Assembly (NCBI GenBank): GCA_963702075.1
Contig: OY969703.1
Span: 372,001 to 436,000 of the forward strand
Direction of reading: 5' to 3'
From: VAYN01 sp963702075
GTDB taxonomy: Bacteria; Actinomycetota; Thermoleophilia; Solirubrobacterales; 70-9
DNA: 64,000 nucleotides
The notes beneath the pieces were generated by a model. It saw nothing but the letters and a program-made list of their open reading frames with translations. It did not search any database and was not told where the DNA came from. The position numbers were made by a program, and so were the translations under genes. This document shows, one piece after another, positions 7,835-16,136 of the stretch; positions within the stretch are counted from its first letter, which is position 1; every line of letters starts with the position of its first letter.

Positions 7835-8272
7835 CTAGTCGAAAGCTTGGATCTCTGCGATCAATTCTTTGGATTCCCGTAGTTGGGATTGCAGGCGGAG
7901 ACCCTCTTCTTCGCTCGCCAGGGCGGTTCGGTGCCAGAACCTCGCCTCGGCCTCTGCCTTTTCCAGGCCCCCCTCCGAAATCTCAAATGGCCCTGCGCGG
8001 CGCAGCCACTCACCGTTCGTCATCCGGATGCTTATGGAGAGCACGATGAAGATGCCGCCGAAAGCGAGAACGCCTGCGGCGGACACCAGTAACAGGCGGG
8101 CTCCCCAGAGGACGCCCCGGTTGTCGAAGATGTTGTCGACGAAGTCCGGATTTCGGCTCGCGGGGAGTTCAGCCGGGCACAGACCCCGGGCGAGCAATCC
8201 CACCGCGACAGCAGCGATCACGGCGATTCCGATGCCCGCAAGCATCCGAGATGAGTTGGAAGCCTTCTCCAC
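7835..8272 (-). CDS. Small membrane protein with cytoplasmic coiled-coil tail, unknown function
   Basis: The 145-residue protein has two predicted transmembrane helices, about residues 11-30 (GIGIAVIAAVAVGLLARG) and 57-82 (ARLLLVSAAGVLAFGG onward). A Glu/Ala/Arg-rich C-terminal tail of about 55 residues looks helical. The start is GTG at 8272; an ATG nine codons later is a shorter alternative. It is divergent from the cytochrome bc operon with 128 bp between, so the Crp/Fnr-like palindrome there could also act on it. Local sequence is less GC-rich at the third base than its neighbours. Function unknown. Confidence 0.6.
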   Translation of the reverse strand: MEKASNSSRMLAGIGIAVIAAVAVGLLARGLCPAELPASRNPDFVDNIFDNRGVLWGARLLLVSAAGVLAFGGIFIVLSISIRMTNGEWLRRAGPFEISEGGLEKAEAEARFWHRTALASEEEGLRLQSQLRESKELIAEIQAFD

Positions 8273-8342
8273 AGCCCGTTAAGTGCCGCAACCGGTGAGA
8301 CTCGCCCCCCGGCGCCTGAGATGCCCTCAGAGTTTGCGGGAG

Positions 8343-8358
8343 TGTGACGCAAATCACA
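8343..8358. promoter_or_regulatory. Perfect Crp/Fnr-family operator upstream of the cytochrome bc operon
   Basis: The sequence TGTGA-CGCAAA-TCACA is an exact match to the TGTGA-N6-TCACA consensus of Crp/Fnr-family regulators (Crp/GlxR type). It lies 42 bp before the qcrA start in the divergent gap between 8272 and 8401. This is close enough to the start that it could act either as a proximal activator site or as a repressor site, depending on the transcription start. No Crp gene is in the window. Confidence 0.65.
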
Positions 8359-8400
8359 GCCCCTAATCAATAGACTTCGAAGCCCTACGCGAACGGACCT

Positions 8401-9075
8401 GTGGCAGACGACGCGAACAAAGTAAACGGGGTCGAAGAGCCTCCGATGCAGGAGCGGGCAAAGCCCGACCCTCCTGGCTATTTCGAGGGCGAGTCGATGA
8501 CTCGCCGGCGTGTCTTCACGGTCGGTGCGCAGGCGCTTGGCGGACTGGCTGGCGCGGGGATCATCCTGCCGGCTGTCGGCTTCGCGATCGCACCGATCTT
8601 CCACCGCGGCAAGGAGCGCTGGGAGGCCGTCGGTCCCGTCTCCGATTTCGTCGAAGACACCTACCGCCAGGTCGTCTTCACCGAAACCGAGGGGATCGGG
8701 GACGCCGGCAAGACGACCGCCTACGTGCGCAGGAGCTCCAAGGAACTGGGCGAGGAACCGGGCCAGTTCGTCGCCGTCTCCAACCGCTGCGCCCACCTCG
8801 GCTGCCCGGTCCGCTTCGTCGAGGCCGCCGGCAACTTCATCTGCCCGTGCCACGGTGGCGTCTACGACTTCCAGGGCAAGCGGATCGGCGGCCCGCCGGT
8901 GCGCCCGCTCGACCACTTCCAGACCCGCGTCACCAAGGGCCAGGTCGAGCTCGGCCCGCGCTACAGCGTCACCAATCACCTGGAACCGGTCCGCGCCCGC
9001 GATCCCGGCGAGTTCACCGGCGGGATCTGGGAATACCTCTACCCGCCGCGGCCCTCTACCTTCCCGGCACCCTGA
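8401..9075 (+). CDS. qcrA: Menaquinol-cytochrome c reductase Rieske iron-sulfur subunit
   Basis: The 224-residue protein carries a twin-arginine type N-terminus (TRRRVFTVGAQ, about 34-44) followed by one hydrophobic helix (46-66), as expected for a Tat-inserted Rieske subunit. The [2Fe-2S] box is CAHLGC (Cys130, His132, disulfide Cys135) and CPCHGG (Cys148, disulfide Cys150, His151). It accepts electrons from quinol at the Qo site and passes them to the cytochrome c domain. The GTG start at 8401 follows a Crp-like site. It overlaps qcrB by one base (TGATG). tatA-tatC lie 4 kb downstream. Confidence 0.93.
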   Translation: MADDANKVNGVEEPPMQERAKPDPPGYFEGESMTRRRVFTVGAQALGGLAGAGIILPAVGFAIAPIFHRGKERWEAVGPVSDFVEDTYRQVVFTETEGIGDAGKTTAYVRRSSKELGEEPGQFVAVSNRCAHLGCPVRFVEAAGNFICPCHGGVYDFQGKRIGGPPVRPLDHFQTRVTKGQVELGPRYSVTNHLEPVRARDPGEFTGGIWEYLYPPRPSTFPAP

Positions 9076-10040
9076 TGCCGAGCTTTCCGAAACCCAAGAT
9101 CCCGGACGCCGTCGTCCCGCCGCCGCTGCGCAAACCCGCCAAACCGGGCAGTGGCGGCACGCCGAAAGGGCAGGCGCCCTCGGACCTGAAGACCGCTGCG
9201 CCCGAGCGCCAGAGCCACGGCGACAAGCTGCTCGAGCGCGGCAAAGAGGCCCCGATCGACGCTCTCGGCTGGGTCGACCAGCGGATGGCCGCCAGCGGCT
9301 TCCTCACCGGCATGCTCTACCGCAAGGTGCCGAAGGGGACCAACTGGTTCTACACGCTCGGCTCCGCCACGCTCTTCGCCTTCGTCGTCCAGGCGGTCAC
9401 CGGGGTCTTCCTGGCGATGTACTACACGCCTTCGGCGACCCAGGCCTACCACTCGATCGCCCACATCAACAACGACGTCCCGCTCGGCCAGTTCGTGCAC
9501 GGCATGCACAAGTGGGGATCGAGCGTGATGGTGATTCTGATCTTCCTCCACATGGGGAGGACCTTCTTCTTCGGCGCCTACAAGTACCCGCGCGAGCTCA
9601 ACTGGGTGATCGGCGTCGTGCTGCTGATCCTGACGATGACGATGGCCTTCACCGGCTACCTGCTGCCGTTCGACCAGCGCTCCTTCTGGGCCTCGATCGT
9701 CGGCATCAACATCAACGGCACCGGTCCGGTGGTCGGCCCGTACCTGAGCGACTTCCTCCGCGCCGGTCCTGAGTTCGGGGCGACGACCCTCTCGCGCTTC
9801 TACGCGATCCACATGCTGCTGGTGCCAGGGGCAATCATCGCCCTGATCGGCGCCCACATGTACCTGGTGGTCAAGCTCGGCACGACGGCGCCGCCGTGGG
9901 TCAAGGCCGAGCGCCCGAAAGGCGCCTCGCCGCTGGCCCAGCTCGACGCCGGCACCAACGGCAACGGCCGCGTCAACGGCCACCGGGTCGACGGCGCCCC
10001 CGCCTCCGGTGAGGGCGGCAACGGAGCGGAGTCCGCGTGA
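9075..10040 (+). CDS. qcrB: Menaquinol-cytochrome c reductase cytochrome b subunit (N-terminal b6-type)
   Basis: The ATG at 9075 gives 321 residues. After a Pro/Lys-rich cytoplasmic leader of about 65 residues come four core helices of b6 type. Heme-ligating histidines lie in QFVHGMHKWG and FLHMGRTF (helix B) and in FYAIHMLLVPG and LIGAHMYLVV (helix D). This is the membrane subunit with hemes bL and bH and half of the quinol sites. A low-complexity tail (NGNGRVNGHR..., last ~45 residues) is not part of the fold. It overlaps qcrC by 4 bp. Split b6/subunit-IV architecture fits menaquinol-type complexes. Confidence 0.93.
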   Translation: MPSFPKPKIPDAVVPPPLRKPAKPGSGGTPKGQAPSDLKTAAPERQSHGDKLLERGKEAPIDALGWVDQRMAASGFLTGMLYRKVPKGTNWFYTLGSATLFAFVVQAVTGVFLAMYYTPSATQAYHSIAHINNDVPLGQFVHGMHKWGSSVMVILIFLHMGRTFFFGAYKYPRELNWVIGVVLLILTMTMAFTGYLLPFDQRSFWASIVGININGTGPVVGPYLSDFLRAGPEFGATTLSRFYAIHMLLVPGAIIALIGAHMYLVVKLGTTAPPWVKAERPKGASPLAQLDAGTNGNGRVNGHRVDGAPASGEGGNGAESA

Positions 10041-10738
10041 AGCCGCAGGACAAGCAGTCCTACCTCGAGGAATACGAGCTTCTGAAGAAGAAGGGGAAGC
10101 CGTTCTTCCCCTACGCGGTGATGAAGGACTCGGTGATGGCGCTGATCGTCGTCGCCGTGATCATCGCGATGTCGCTGATCCTCGGTGCCGAGCAGGGGCC
10201 GAAGGCCGACCCGACCACCACCACCTACGTGCCGCGCCCCGAGTGGTACTTCTACTTCCTCTTCGAGGTCCTGCGCGTGATCAAGCCGCCGGAGCTGGTC
10301 CCGATCGCGACGATCGGCATCCCCACCATCTGCATGGTGCTGCTCCTGCTGCTGCCGTTCTACGACCGCGGCCCGGAGCGGCGCCCCGACCGCCGGCCGA
10401 TCGCCACCACCGCCGGCTGCCTGACGATCATCGCGATGGGCTACCTCACCTACCTCGGCGCCACCGGCGGCTCGCCGACCGAGATCGACATGAAGGTCGC
10501 GCCCCAATACGAAAAGGGCAAGGAGGTCGTGGCCGGATCGGGCTGCCTGGCCTGCCACAAGCTCGGCGAGAACGGGAACAACGGACCGGGCCCGGAACTG
10601 ACCCACATCGGCGCCCGAATCCCGCGGGCTGCGATCATTCGCTCGGTTGAAATCGGACCGGGCATCATGCCCTCCTTCCGCGAACTGCCGCCGAAGAAGA
10701 TCGAACAGCTCGCGGACTTCCTGTCCTCGCTCGACTAG
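10037..10738 (+). CDS. qcrC: Fused cytochrome b C-terminal domain (subunit IV) and cytochrome c subunit
   Basis: The 233-residue protein has two parts. Residues ~1-145 form the subunit-IV-like part with three helices and the Qo-site PEWY motif at 68-71 (RPEWYFYFLFE). Residues ~155-233 form a small class-I cytochrome c domain with the heme motif CLACH (170-174) and a likely axial Met211 (GIMPSF). This layout is that of the Bacillus-type QcrC. In mycobacterial and streptomycete complexes the third subunit is instead a diheme cytochrome c and cytochrome b is unsplit. GTG start at 10037. Confidence 0.9.
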   Translation: MKPQDKQSYLEEYELLKKKGKPFFPYAVMKDSVMALIVVAVIIAMSLILGAEQGPKADPTTTTYVPRPEWYFYFLFEVLRVIKPPELVPIATIGIPTICMVLLLLLPFYDRGPERRPDRRPIATTAGCLTIIAMGYLTYLGATGGSPTEIDMKVAPQYEKGKEVVAGSGCLACHKLGENGNNGPGPELTHIGARIPRAAIIRSVEIGPGIMPSFRELPPKKIEQLADFLSSLD

Positions 10739-10774
10739 CTAGGGCGGCCGGGACGGGGCCGGGCCCCGAATCCC

Positions 10775-11500
10775 ATGGACACGATCAACGACAATCGCCA
10801 CTCGCCGGACTTCTCCGGTCAGGTCAACCGCATGTTCGACCGGGTCGCCGGCCGCTACGACGCGCTCAACTCGCTGATGACGGCCGGCCTGCACCACCGC
10901 TGGCGCGAGCGGGCCGCGGCGCAGACTCGTTTGCATCCCGGAGACTCGGCGCTTGACGTCTGCTGCGGCACCGGCGACCTCGCCCTGGAGCTGGCGAACC
11001 TCGTCACTCCCGGCGGCCATGTGGTCGGCTGCGACTTCTCCGAGCCGATGCTCGATCTGGCGCGGGAGAAGGCGGCCGAGCGTGCCGCCGACGGCGTTCG
11101 CTTCGAATGGGCCGACGCGCTCGAGCTGCCCTACGACAGCGGGCGCTTCGACGCCGTCACGGTCGGCTTCGGCGTCCGCAACCTCGCCGACCTCGATCGC
11201 GGCCTGAGTGAGATGGCGCGGGTGCTGAAACCCGGCGGCCGCCTCGTCATCCTCGAGATCACGCAGCCGACCCGCCCGCCGCTCTCGGTCTTCTTCTCAC
11301 TCTGGTTCGATCGCATCGTGCCGCTGCTCGGGGCCTTCTCCAGCAACCCGGAGGCCTACGCCTACCTGCCCGAGTCGGTCCGCAGCTTCCCGAGCCCGCG
11401 CGGGCTGGCGGAGAAGATGGATGGAGCCGGCTTCAGCGCTATCCGCTACACGGTGCTTGCCGGGGGGATCATCGCGATCCACTCCGGCACTCGGGCGTGA
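10775..11500 (+). CDS. menG: Demethylmenaquinone methyltransferase (UbiE/MenG type)
   Basis: The 241-residue SAM-dependent enzyme catalyses the last step of menaquinone synthesis, giving the quinone used by the adjacent bc complex. FDRVAGRYDALNSLMTAG (about 26-43) is the UbiE signature 1 region, DVCCGTGDLAL is the SAM-binding glycine motif, and RVLKPGGRLVILEI is the second UbiE signature region. The length is normal. The start ATG at 10775 lies 36 bp after qcrC, so the gene may be in the same transcript. Ubiquinone synthesis is unlikely given the menaquinone context. Confidence 0.92.
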   Translation: MDTINDNRHSPDFSGQVNRMFDRVAGRYDALNSLMTAGLHHRWRERAAAQTRLHPGDSALDVCCGTGDLALELANLVTPGGHVVGCDFSEPMLDLAREKAAERAADGVRFEWADALELPYDSGRFDAVTVGFGVRNLADLDRGLSEMARVLKPGGRLVILEITQPTRPPLSVFFSLWFDRIVPLLGAFSSNPEAYAYLPESVRSFPSPRGLAEKMDGAGFSAIRYTVLAGGIIAIHSGTRA

Positions 11501-11516
11501 GCGCGAGGACCGCGCG

Positions 11517-12482
11517 ATGACCCGGCCCTCCTCCGTACCGCCGCCAGTCACGGCCGTCCTCGATGCCTCAAGCCGCTGGCTGCCGGCCCGCCTCGGCGAA
11601 GTGGAGGAGCTGTTACGGGACGCCGTGGACGGCCACGGCGAGACCCTGGGTGAGGATGCAGCGGCGACGCTGGAGGCTGGCGGCAAGCGCCTGCGGCCGA
11701 TGCTCGTCCTCCTCTGCGCCGGACCGCAGGGCGGGGAGGCGACGGTTCGCGCCGCCGCCGCGATCGAGCTTGTCCACATGGCCACTCTGGTCCACGACGA
11801 CGTCCTCGACGACGCTCCGCTGCGCCGTGGCCTGCCAACGGTCGCCGCCGCCTCGGGACGCGAGCGCGCCGTCGCTACCGGCGACTTGCTCTTCTCACGG
11901 GCCTTCGCCCTGCTGTCCGAGTCCGGCGACGCCCGCTCGGTCGCGCTCCTCGCCGATGCCTCCGTCGCCCTCGCCCGAGGGGAGCTGGCGCAGCGACGCG
12001 ACGCCTTCGACCTCGAGGTCAGCGAAGAGCGCTACCTCGAGCGTTGCCGGCTGAAGACCGCGCGCCTCTTCGAATGCGCCTGCCTGCTCGGCCGCGACGA
12101 CGAGGAGTTGCGCGATTTCGGCGCCGGGATCGGCCTCGCCTTCCAGCTGCTCGACGACGTCCTCGACGTCGCCGGCCCGCCCGAGCGGACGGGGAAGTCG
12201 CGCGGGACCGACCTTCTCGACGGCACGATCACCCTGCCGCTGATCGAGGCGGCGAAGAGCGACGCCGACGTCCGCGACGTCGATCTGCACGCCCTGGACG
12301 CCGCGGGTGCAGAGGCCCTCTGCGACCGCATCGAGGCGACCGGCGCTCTGGAGCGGGTCCGCGCCCGCGCCCTGCAGCTCGCCGCCGGCGCCAAGCAGGC
12401 CCTCGAGGCCACCGGCTTCGAGCCCGAACAGCGGCAGCTGCTCTCCCTCGTCGCCGACGGCGTCGTCCAGCGCTACAGCTGA
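11517..12482 (+). CDS. Polyprenyl diphosphate synthase (trans-isoprenyl, class I)
   Basis: With the ATG at 11517 the protein has 321 residues. It contains GGKRLRPML (isopentenyl diphosphate binding), the first Asp-rich motif LVHDDVLDD (93-99 region) followed by RRGLPT, and the second, FQLLDDVLDVAG, near residue 212. These bind Mg and the allylic diphosphate for chain extension. Only 16 bp separate it from the menaquinone methyltransferase, so it most likely makes the menaquinone side chain (HepT/IspB-like). Chain length cannot be read from sequence by eye. An upstream in-frame extension overlaps the methyltransferase and is not used. Confidence 0.9.
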   Translation: MTRPSSVPPPVTAVLDASSRWLPARLGEVEELLRDAVDGHGETLGEDAAATLEAGGKRLRPMLVLLCAGPQGGEATVRAAAAIELVHMATLVHDDVLDDAPLRRGLPTVAAASGRERAVATGDLLFSRAFALLSESGDARSVALLADASVALARGELAQRRDAFDLEVSEERYLERCRLKTARLFECACLLGRDDEELRDFGAGIGLAFQLLDDVLDVAGPPERTGKSRGTDLLDGTITLPLIEAAKSDADVRDVDLHALDAAGAEALCDRIEATGALERVRARALQLAAGAKQALEATGFEPEQRQLLSLVADGVVQRYS

Positions 12483-12486
12483 CCGA

Positions 12487-13251
12487 TCACTGCTCTTGCT
12501 CGGTGGGGCGGACCAGGACCTCGTTGATGGCCACGTGGGGCGGCCGGGTCACCACGAACTCGATCGCCTCGGCGATGTCCTCGGACTCCAGCCGCTTCAT
12601 CTCGCCGAACCGGCCTTCGATCTGCTCACGTACCTCGGGCCGGTTGTGGCTGGTCAGCTCGGTCGCGACCGCTCCTGGCTCGACGAGGCCAACCCGCACG
12701 TGCCGCCCGGTCACCTCCTGCCGCAGCGACTCGCTGAAGGCGCCGACGCCGAACTTGGTCGCGTTGTAGACGCCGCTATTGCGCCGGGCGATGCGTCCTG
12801 CGACCGAGGAGATGTTGACGACGTCGGCAACACCGCGGTCTCCCTCGGCGGCTTTCAGCAGATGGGGAACCGCGGCCTTCGTCATGTACATCAGGCCCAG
12901 CAGGTTGACCTCGACCATCTGCTGCCATTCCTCCACGGGCGCATCCAGCATCGGCCCGAGCAGCATCACGCCGGCATTGTTGACGAGGACGTCGAGGCGC
13001 CCCAGCTCCTCGACCACGCGACCGACCGCCGCTTCCGCCCCCTCGCGGTCGCTGACGTCGAGCTCGACCGGCAGGGCGGCGCCGCCCTGCTCGGCGATCT
13101 CTTCGCCCAGCGCCTCGAGCCGGTCGGTGCGCCGGGCCGCGATCGCCACCGTGGCACCGCGGGCAGCCAGCATCTGGGCGGTCGCCTCGCCGATTCCGCT
13201 CGAGGCACCGGTGACCAGGGCCACCGCGCCGTTCAGGTCTCTTGCCGCCAC
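12487..13251 (-). CDS. Short-chain dehydrogenase/reductase
   Basis: The 254-residue classical SDR has the NAD(P)-binding TGASSGIG motif at residues 14-21, the AARRTDR segment that suggests NADP preference (Arg after beta-2), NNAG, and the catalytic Ser...Tyr-x-x-x-Lys (ISSVAGR, then YNATK). It resembles the broad YdfG/serine-3-dehydrogenase-like group; the substrate cannot be told. It is convergent with the polyprenyl synthase (4 bp gap) and divergent from tatA. Start is GTG at 13251. Confidence 0.85.
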   Translation of the reverse strand: MAARDLNGAVALVTGASSGIGEATAQMLAARGATVAIAARRTDRLEALGEEIAEQGGAALPVELDVSDREGAEAAVGRVVEELGRLDVLVNNAGVMLLGPMLDAPVEEWQQMVEVNLLGLMYMTKAAVPHLLKAAEGDRGVADVVNISSVAGRIARRNSGVYNATKFGVGAFSESLRQEVTGRHVRVGLVEPGAVATELTSHNRPEVREQIEGRFGEMKRLESEDIAEAIEFVVTRPPHVAINEVLVRPTEQEQ

Positions 13252-13340
13252 GCCGGAGCTATACCCGGAATGCCTCCCTCGATCACCCGATTCCTAAAAC
13301 CTGGTCAAGACTGATCCGGGGGCGGAGCGGCACCGTTACC

Positions 13341-13598
13341 ATGGGGGAGATGCCAGGAAACATCGGACTTCCAGAGATCGCGATCGTCCTCATCATTGCC
13401 CTGCTGGTCTTCGGGCCCAAACGCCTACCGGAGCTGGGGCGCAGCCTTGGCAACGGCATCCGCGAGTTCAAAGGCTCGATCAGCGGCGAGCACCGTCAAG
13501 ACGAGGACGACGACAAGCCGGAGCTCGCTCCCTCTGAGCCCGCGAAGGCTCACGGCGACCCCGCCGAGGCAGAGGTCGTCCGCAACAAGTCGAGCTGA
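13341..13598 (+). CDS. tatA: Twin-arginine translocase subunit TatA/E
   Basis: The 85-residue protein has the TatA plan: a short N-terminus (GNIGLPEIAIVLIIALLVFG, one transmembrane helix with the key Glu/Pro region), the FGPKRLPELGRSLG hinge and amphipathic helix, then an acidic, disordered tail. TatA oligomers form the conduit for folded Tat substrates such as the Rieske protein at 8401. An in-frame ATG at 13350 would give a three-residue shorter product; neither has a clear ribosome binding site. tatC follows after 12 bp; no tatB is present, typical of minimal Tat systems. Confidence 0.9.
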   Translation: MGEMPGNIGLPEIAIVLIIALLVFGPKRLPELGRSLGNGIREFKGSISGEHRQDEDDDKPELAPSEPAKAHGDPAEAEVVRNKSS

Positions 13599-13610
13599 GG
13601 CGACGCGAGG

Positions 13611-14381
13611 ATGCCCCCTCGCGTAAAGGCGGTCTCTCACGAAGACCGCCTGACCCTCGTTGAGCACCTCGACGAGCTGCGCACGCGGCTGATCGTCTGC
13701 GTGGGTGTCCTCGGCGTCGCCCTGGCGCTCTGCTTCTGGCAGAACCACCTGCTGCTGGAAATCGCCCAGGGGCCGCTGCCGGGCAACCACAGCCGCCTGA
13801 TCACCTTCGGGGTGACCGAGCCGTTCACGACCACCCTCACCGTCTCCGCCTACGGGGCGATCGTGCTCTCGCTGCCGATCGTCCTCTGGCAGCTCTACGC
13901 CTACATCCTGCCGGCTTTCAGCGACGCCGAGAAGCGGACGGTGCTGCCCCTCCTCCTCCTCTTCCCGGTGCTCTTCCTCGCCGGCATCGCCTTCGCCTAC
14001 TTCGTCGTGATGCCGGCCGCGGTCCACTTCCTGCTCAACTTCAACGACGATCAGTTCAACGTCCAGCTGCGGGCGCGCGACTACTACAGCTTCTTCTCGA
14101 TGACCGAGATCTCCTGTGGCCTGGTCTTCCAGATGCCGCTGGTGATCATCGCGGTCACCCGGCTCGGAATCGTCAGCGTCGAGCAGCTGAGCAAGAACCG
14201 TCGCTACGCCTATCTGGTGATCGCGATCGTCGCCGCCGCGCTGCCCGGCGTGGACCCGGTTTCGATGCTGCTCGAGATGGTCCCGCTACTTGCTCTGTAT
14301 GAGTTGAGTATCGTCCTTGCACGGGTGTTGGGCAGACCGACGCAAGGCAGCGGCATGGCGACGCCCTCACCGCAGGAGTAA
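13611..14381 (+). CDS. tatC: Twin-arginine translocase subunit TatC
   Basis: The 256-residue inner membrane protein has six helices and TatC hallmarks. These are LVEHLDELRTRL near residue 17 (signal-peptide binding), ITFGVTEPFTTTL in the first periplasmic loop, FSDAEKR and FNFNDD-like cytoplasmic/periplasmic loops, and VFQMPLVI. TatC is the receptor for twin-arginine signal peptides. It forms an operon with tatA, and the next gene starts 10 bp downstream. Confidence 0.94.
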   Translation: MPPRVKAVSHEDRLTLVEHLDELRTRLIVCVGVLGVALALCFWQNHLLLEIAQGPLPGNHSRLITFGVTEPFTTTLTVSAYGAIVLSLPIVLWQLYAYILPAFSDAEKRTVLPLLLLFPVLFLAGIAFAYFVVMPAAVHFLLNFNDDQFNVQLRARDYYSFFSMTEISCGLVFQMPLVIIAVTRLGIVSVEQLSKNRRYAYLVIAIVAAALPGVDPVSMLLEMVPLLALYELSIVLARVLGRPTQGSGMATPSPQE

Positions 14382-14391
14382 CGAGGGAGAC

Positions 14392-15222
14392 ATGGCACAG
14401 GGCGGCAAAGAGCACAGGATGGTCTTCGATGTTCGCGGACGACGGAAACACGTCGTCAAAGTGGTCTATGCGCTGCTCGCGGTGCTGATGGGCTCCAGTC
14501 TCTTCCTCGTCGTCGGCCAGTTCAACATCGGCGAACTCTTCAACGGCGGCGGAGGCGGCTCCAGCGAAGTCGCCAAGCCCTATGAAGAACAGGCCGAACA
14601 CCTGGAAGTGAAACTGAAAAAACAGCCGGAAGATCCGCAGCTGCTCGAGAACCTGGCCCGAGCCCGGGTCACCGCCGGCAAGAGCACGCTGACCGCCGAA
14701 CCGACCGAAGAAGGGCTGGCGAAGGCACTGACGCAATACCAGCTGGCAAGCTCGGCCTGGTCGGAATACCTGGACGCGACGGATGAACCGAGCGCCGGCA
14801 CCGCGCAGCTCCTTGCGCCGGCCCTGCTTTCCTTGGCGGAACGCTCCCGCACCTACGAACAGGCGCAGCGGAACATCGAAGCGGCGACCGAAGCCCAGCA
14901 GATCGTCGCCAAGCAACGGCCGACCCTGAACTCCTTCAGCACCCTTGCCCTCTACACCTACTTCACCGGCGACTACAAGGCGGCCGAACATGCTCAGGCC
15001 GAAGCCGCCAAATTGACTCAAGCCAAATTCGAACGCGAACAGCTCGACAAACAGCTGGAAGAAGTGAAGAAAAACGCGGAAAAATTCCAGCAAGGGCGCA
15101 AACAGGCGGCGGCGGCGGAAAAGGCCGCCGCGAAGAGCAACAAGGGCAATCCGGAAAGCCTGCAGAGCCCCACCAACCCGTTGAGCGGCAGCTTCGGCAC
15201 CGGCACCGGCTTGACCGAATAG
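14392..15222 (+). CDS. Membrane-anchored TPR-like helical protein downstream of tatAC
   Basis: The ATG at 14392 has a good ribosome binding site (GAGGGAG). The 276-residue product has one transmembrane helix near residues 24-44 (VVYALLAVLMGSSLFLVVG). It is followed by a Gly/Ser linker and about 180 residues of Ala/Glu/Gln-rich helices reading like tetratricopeptide units (LEVKLKKQPEDPQLLENLAR; YLDATDEPSAGTA; TYFTGDYKAAEHAQAEA). A coiled coil with many Lys/Glu and a Ser/Gly-rich end follow. It probably acts outside the membrane as a scaffold. Glutamate is almost always GAA here, unlike neighbouring cytosolic genes. Possible link with Tat is only positional. Confidence 0.75.
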   Translation: MAQGGKEHRMVFDVRGRRKHVVKVVYALLAVLMGSSLFLVVGQFNIGELFNGGGGGSSEVAKPYEEQAEHLEVKLKKQPEDPQLLENLARARVTAGKSTLTAEPTEEGLAKALTQYQLASSAWSEYLDATDEPSAGTAQLLAPALLSLAERSRTYEQAQRNIEAATEAQQIVAKQRPTLNSFSTLALYTYFTGDYKAAEHAQAEAAKLTQAKFEREQLDKQLEEVKKNAEKFQQGRKQAAAAEKAAAKSNKGNPESLQSPTNPLSGSFGTGTGLTE

Positions 15223-15279
15223 TCGCAGCGCCGCCTGCCCCCACCCGAGCGCCCGAGCTTCCTATACTTGCCCGTCCGC

Positions 15280-15352
15280 GGGCCGTTAGCTCAGTTGGTA
15301 GAGCAGGAGACTCTTAATCTCAAGGTCGAAGGTTCGAGCCCTTCACGGCCCA
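15280..15352 (+). tRNA. tRNA-Lys (anticodon CTT)
   Basis: The sequence folds as a 73-nt cloverleaf. The acceptor arms GGGCCGT (15280-15286) and ACGGCCC (15345-15351) pair fully and the discriminator base is A. The D-arm is TAGCTCAGTTGGTAGAGCA, the anticodon loop is CTCTTAA giving anticodon CTT, and the T-arm contains GGTTCGAGCC. The 3' CCA is not encoded. The outer anticodon-stem pair is a G-A mismatch. Confidence 0.95.
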
Positions 15353-15368
15353 CTCAAGCCGCCTCCCG

Positions 15369-16136
15369 CTACTTGTCGTTGCAGTACTTTTCGACGGCGC
15401 CGGAGATCACGGTGCCGTCGGCGAAGGTGAAGTCCCCGTGGGTCTGCAGGACGTTGTCGCTGCAGCGGGCGGAGACGTAGCTGCGGGAGCGTCCGGCAGC
15501 GGTGTAGCGACGGCCGATCTTGGCATCGATGTGGGTGAGGGCGCCGAGACCGCCCGCCAGCGGCGGCAGTTCGATCCGGGCGCGGTAGCGGAAGGGCCCA
15601 CGCATGCGTTCGATCGGGACCAGGATCGCATAGGTTTCGACCGTCGGGACGAGGGTGCGGGCGTGGAGGACGACGCTGGGCCCGGTCGCCAGGCGGGGGC
15701 CGTTGAAGATCGTCAGCGGCACTCGCGTCTGCACAGAGACGCCGAGGAAGGAGATCGCCGCGCCGACGTGCCCGCGGCCGACGATCGCGCCGCGGCAGGT
15801 CCGCCGGGCTTCCGCGGTCCCCTCGACGGCGATCGTTTCCGGCGCGCAGGTCGGCAGGCCGGCGACGCTGAGGCGACCGTCGCGGTCGAAGTCGATCAGC
15901 GCCTGCTGCAGCAGCGGCAGCGGGCCTCCGTGCCGGCCGGAGATATCGACGTGGCCCTGGAAGTCGATCGGAACGAAGTGTCGTCGGGGCAGAGTCTGCG
16001 GCTCGAAGCCCCCGTCGGCGCGGAGGGCGACGTCGTTGACTTCCACCAAGGCGCCGTCGCCGGCCGCCGAGCTGGCGGCGAGCACCGCGATCGCCAGCGC
16101 CAGCAGGACCGCCCGGGCTACCTTGGCAGGTGGCAT
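15369..16136 (-). CDS. Secreted protein of an unrecognised four-member family (copy 1)
   Basis: The 255-residue protein begins with a signal peptide (ARAVLLALAIAVLAASSAAG). It shares with the genes at 16118, 16886 and 47615 a set of motifs in fixed order: GGFEPQTLP near residue 42, GLPTC, CRGAIVGRG, a VPLTIFNGP strand, LVPIERM with a later PPLAGGLGAL, and VSARCSDN near the C-terminus. The conserved Cys residues suggest disulfides in an extracytoplasmic beta-rich domain. Its start overlaps the upstream copy by 19 bp, so copies 3, 2 and 1 form one operon running away from the MmpL/Mce operon. Function unknown. Confidence 0.78.
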   Translation of the reverse strand: MPPAKVARAVLLALAIAVLAASSAAGDGALVEVNDVALRADGGFEPQTLPRRHFVPIDFQGHVDISGRHGGPLPLLQQALIDFDRDGRLSVAGLPTCAPETIAVEGTAEARRTCRGAIVGRGHVGAAISFLGVSVQTRVPLTIFNGPRLATGPSVVLHARTLVPTVETYAILVPIERMRGPFRYRARIELPPLAGGLGALTHIDAKIGRRYTAAGRSRSYVSARCSDNVLQTHGDFTFADGTVISGAVEKYCNDK

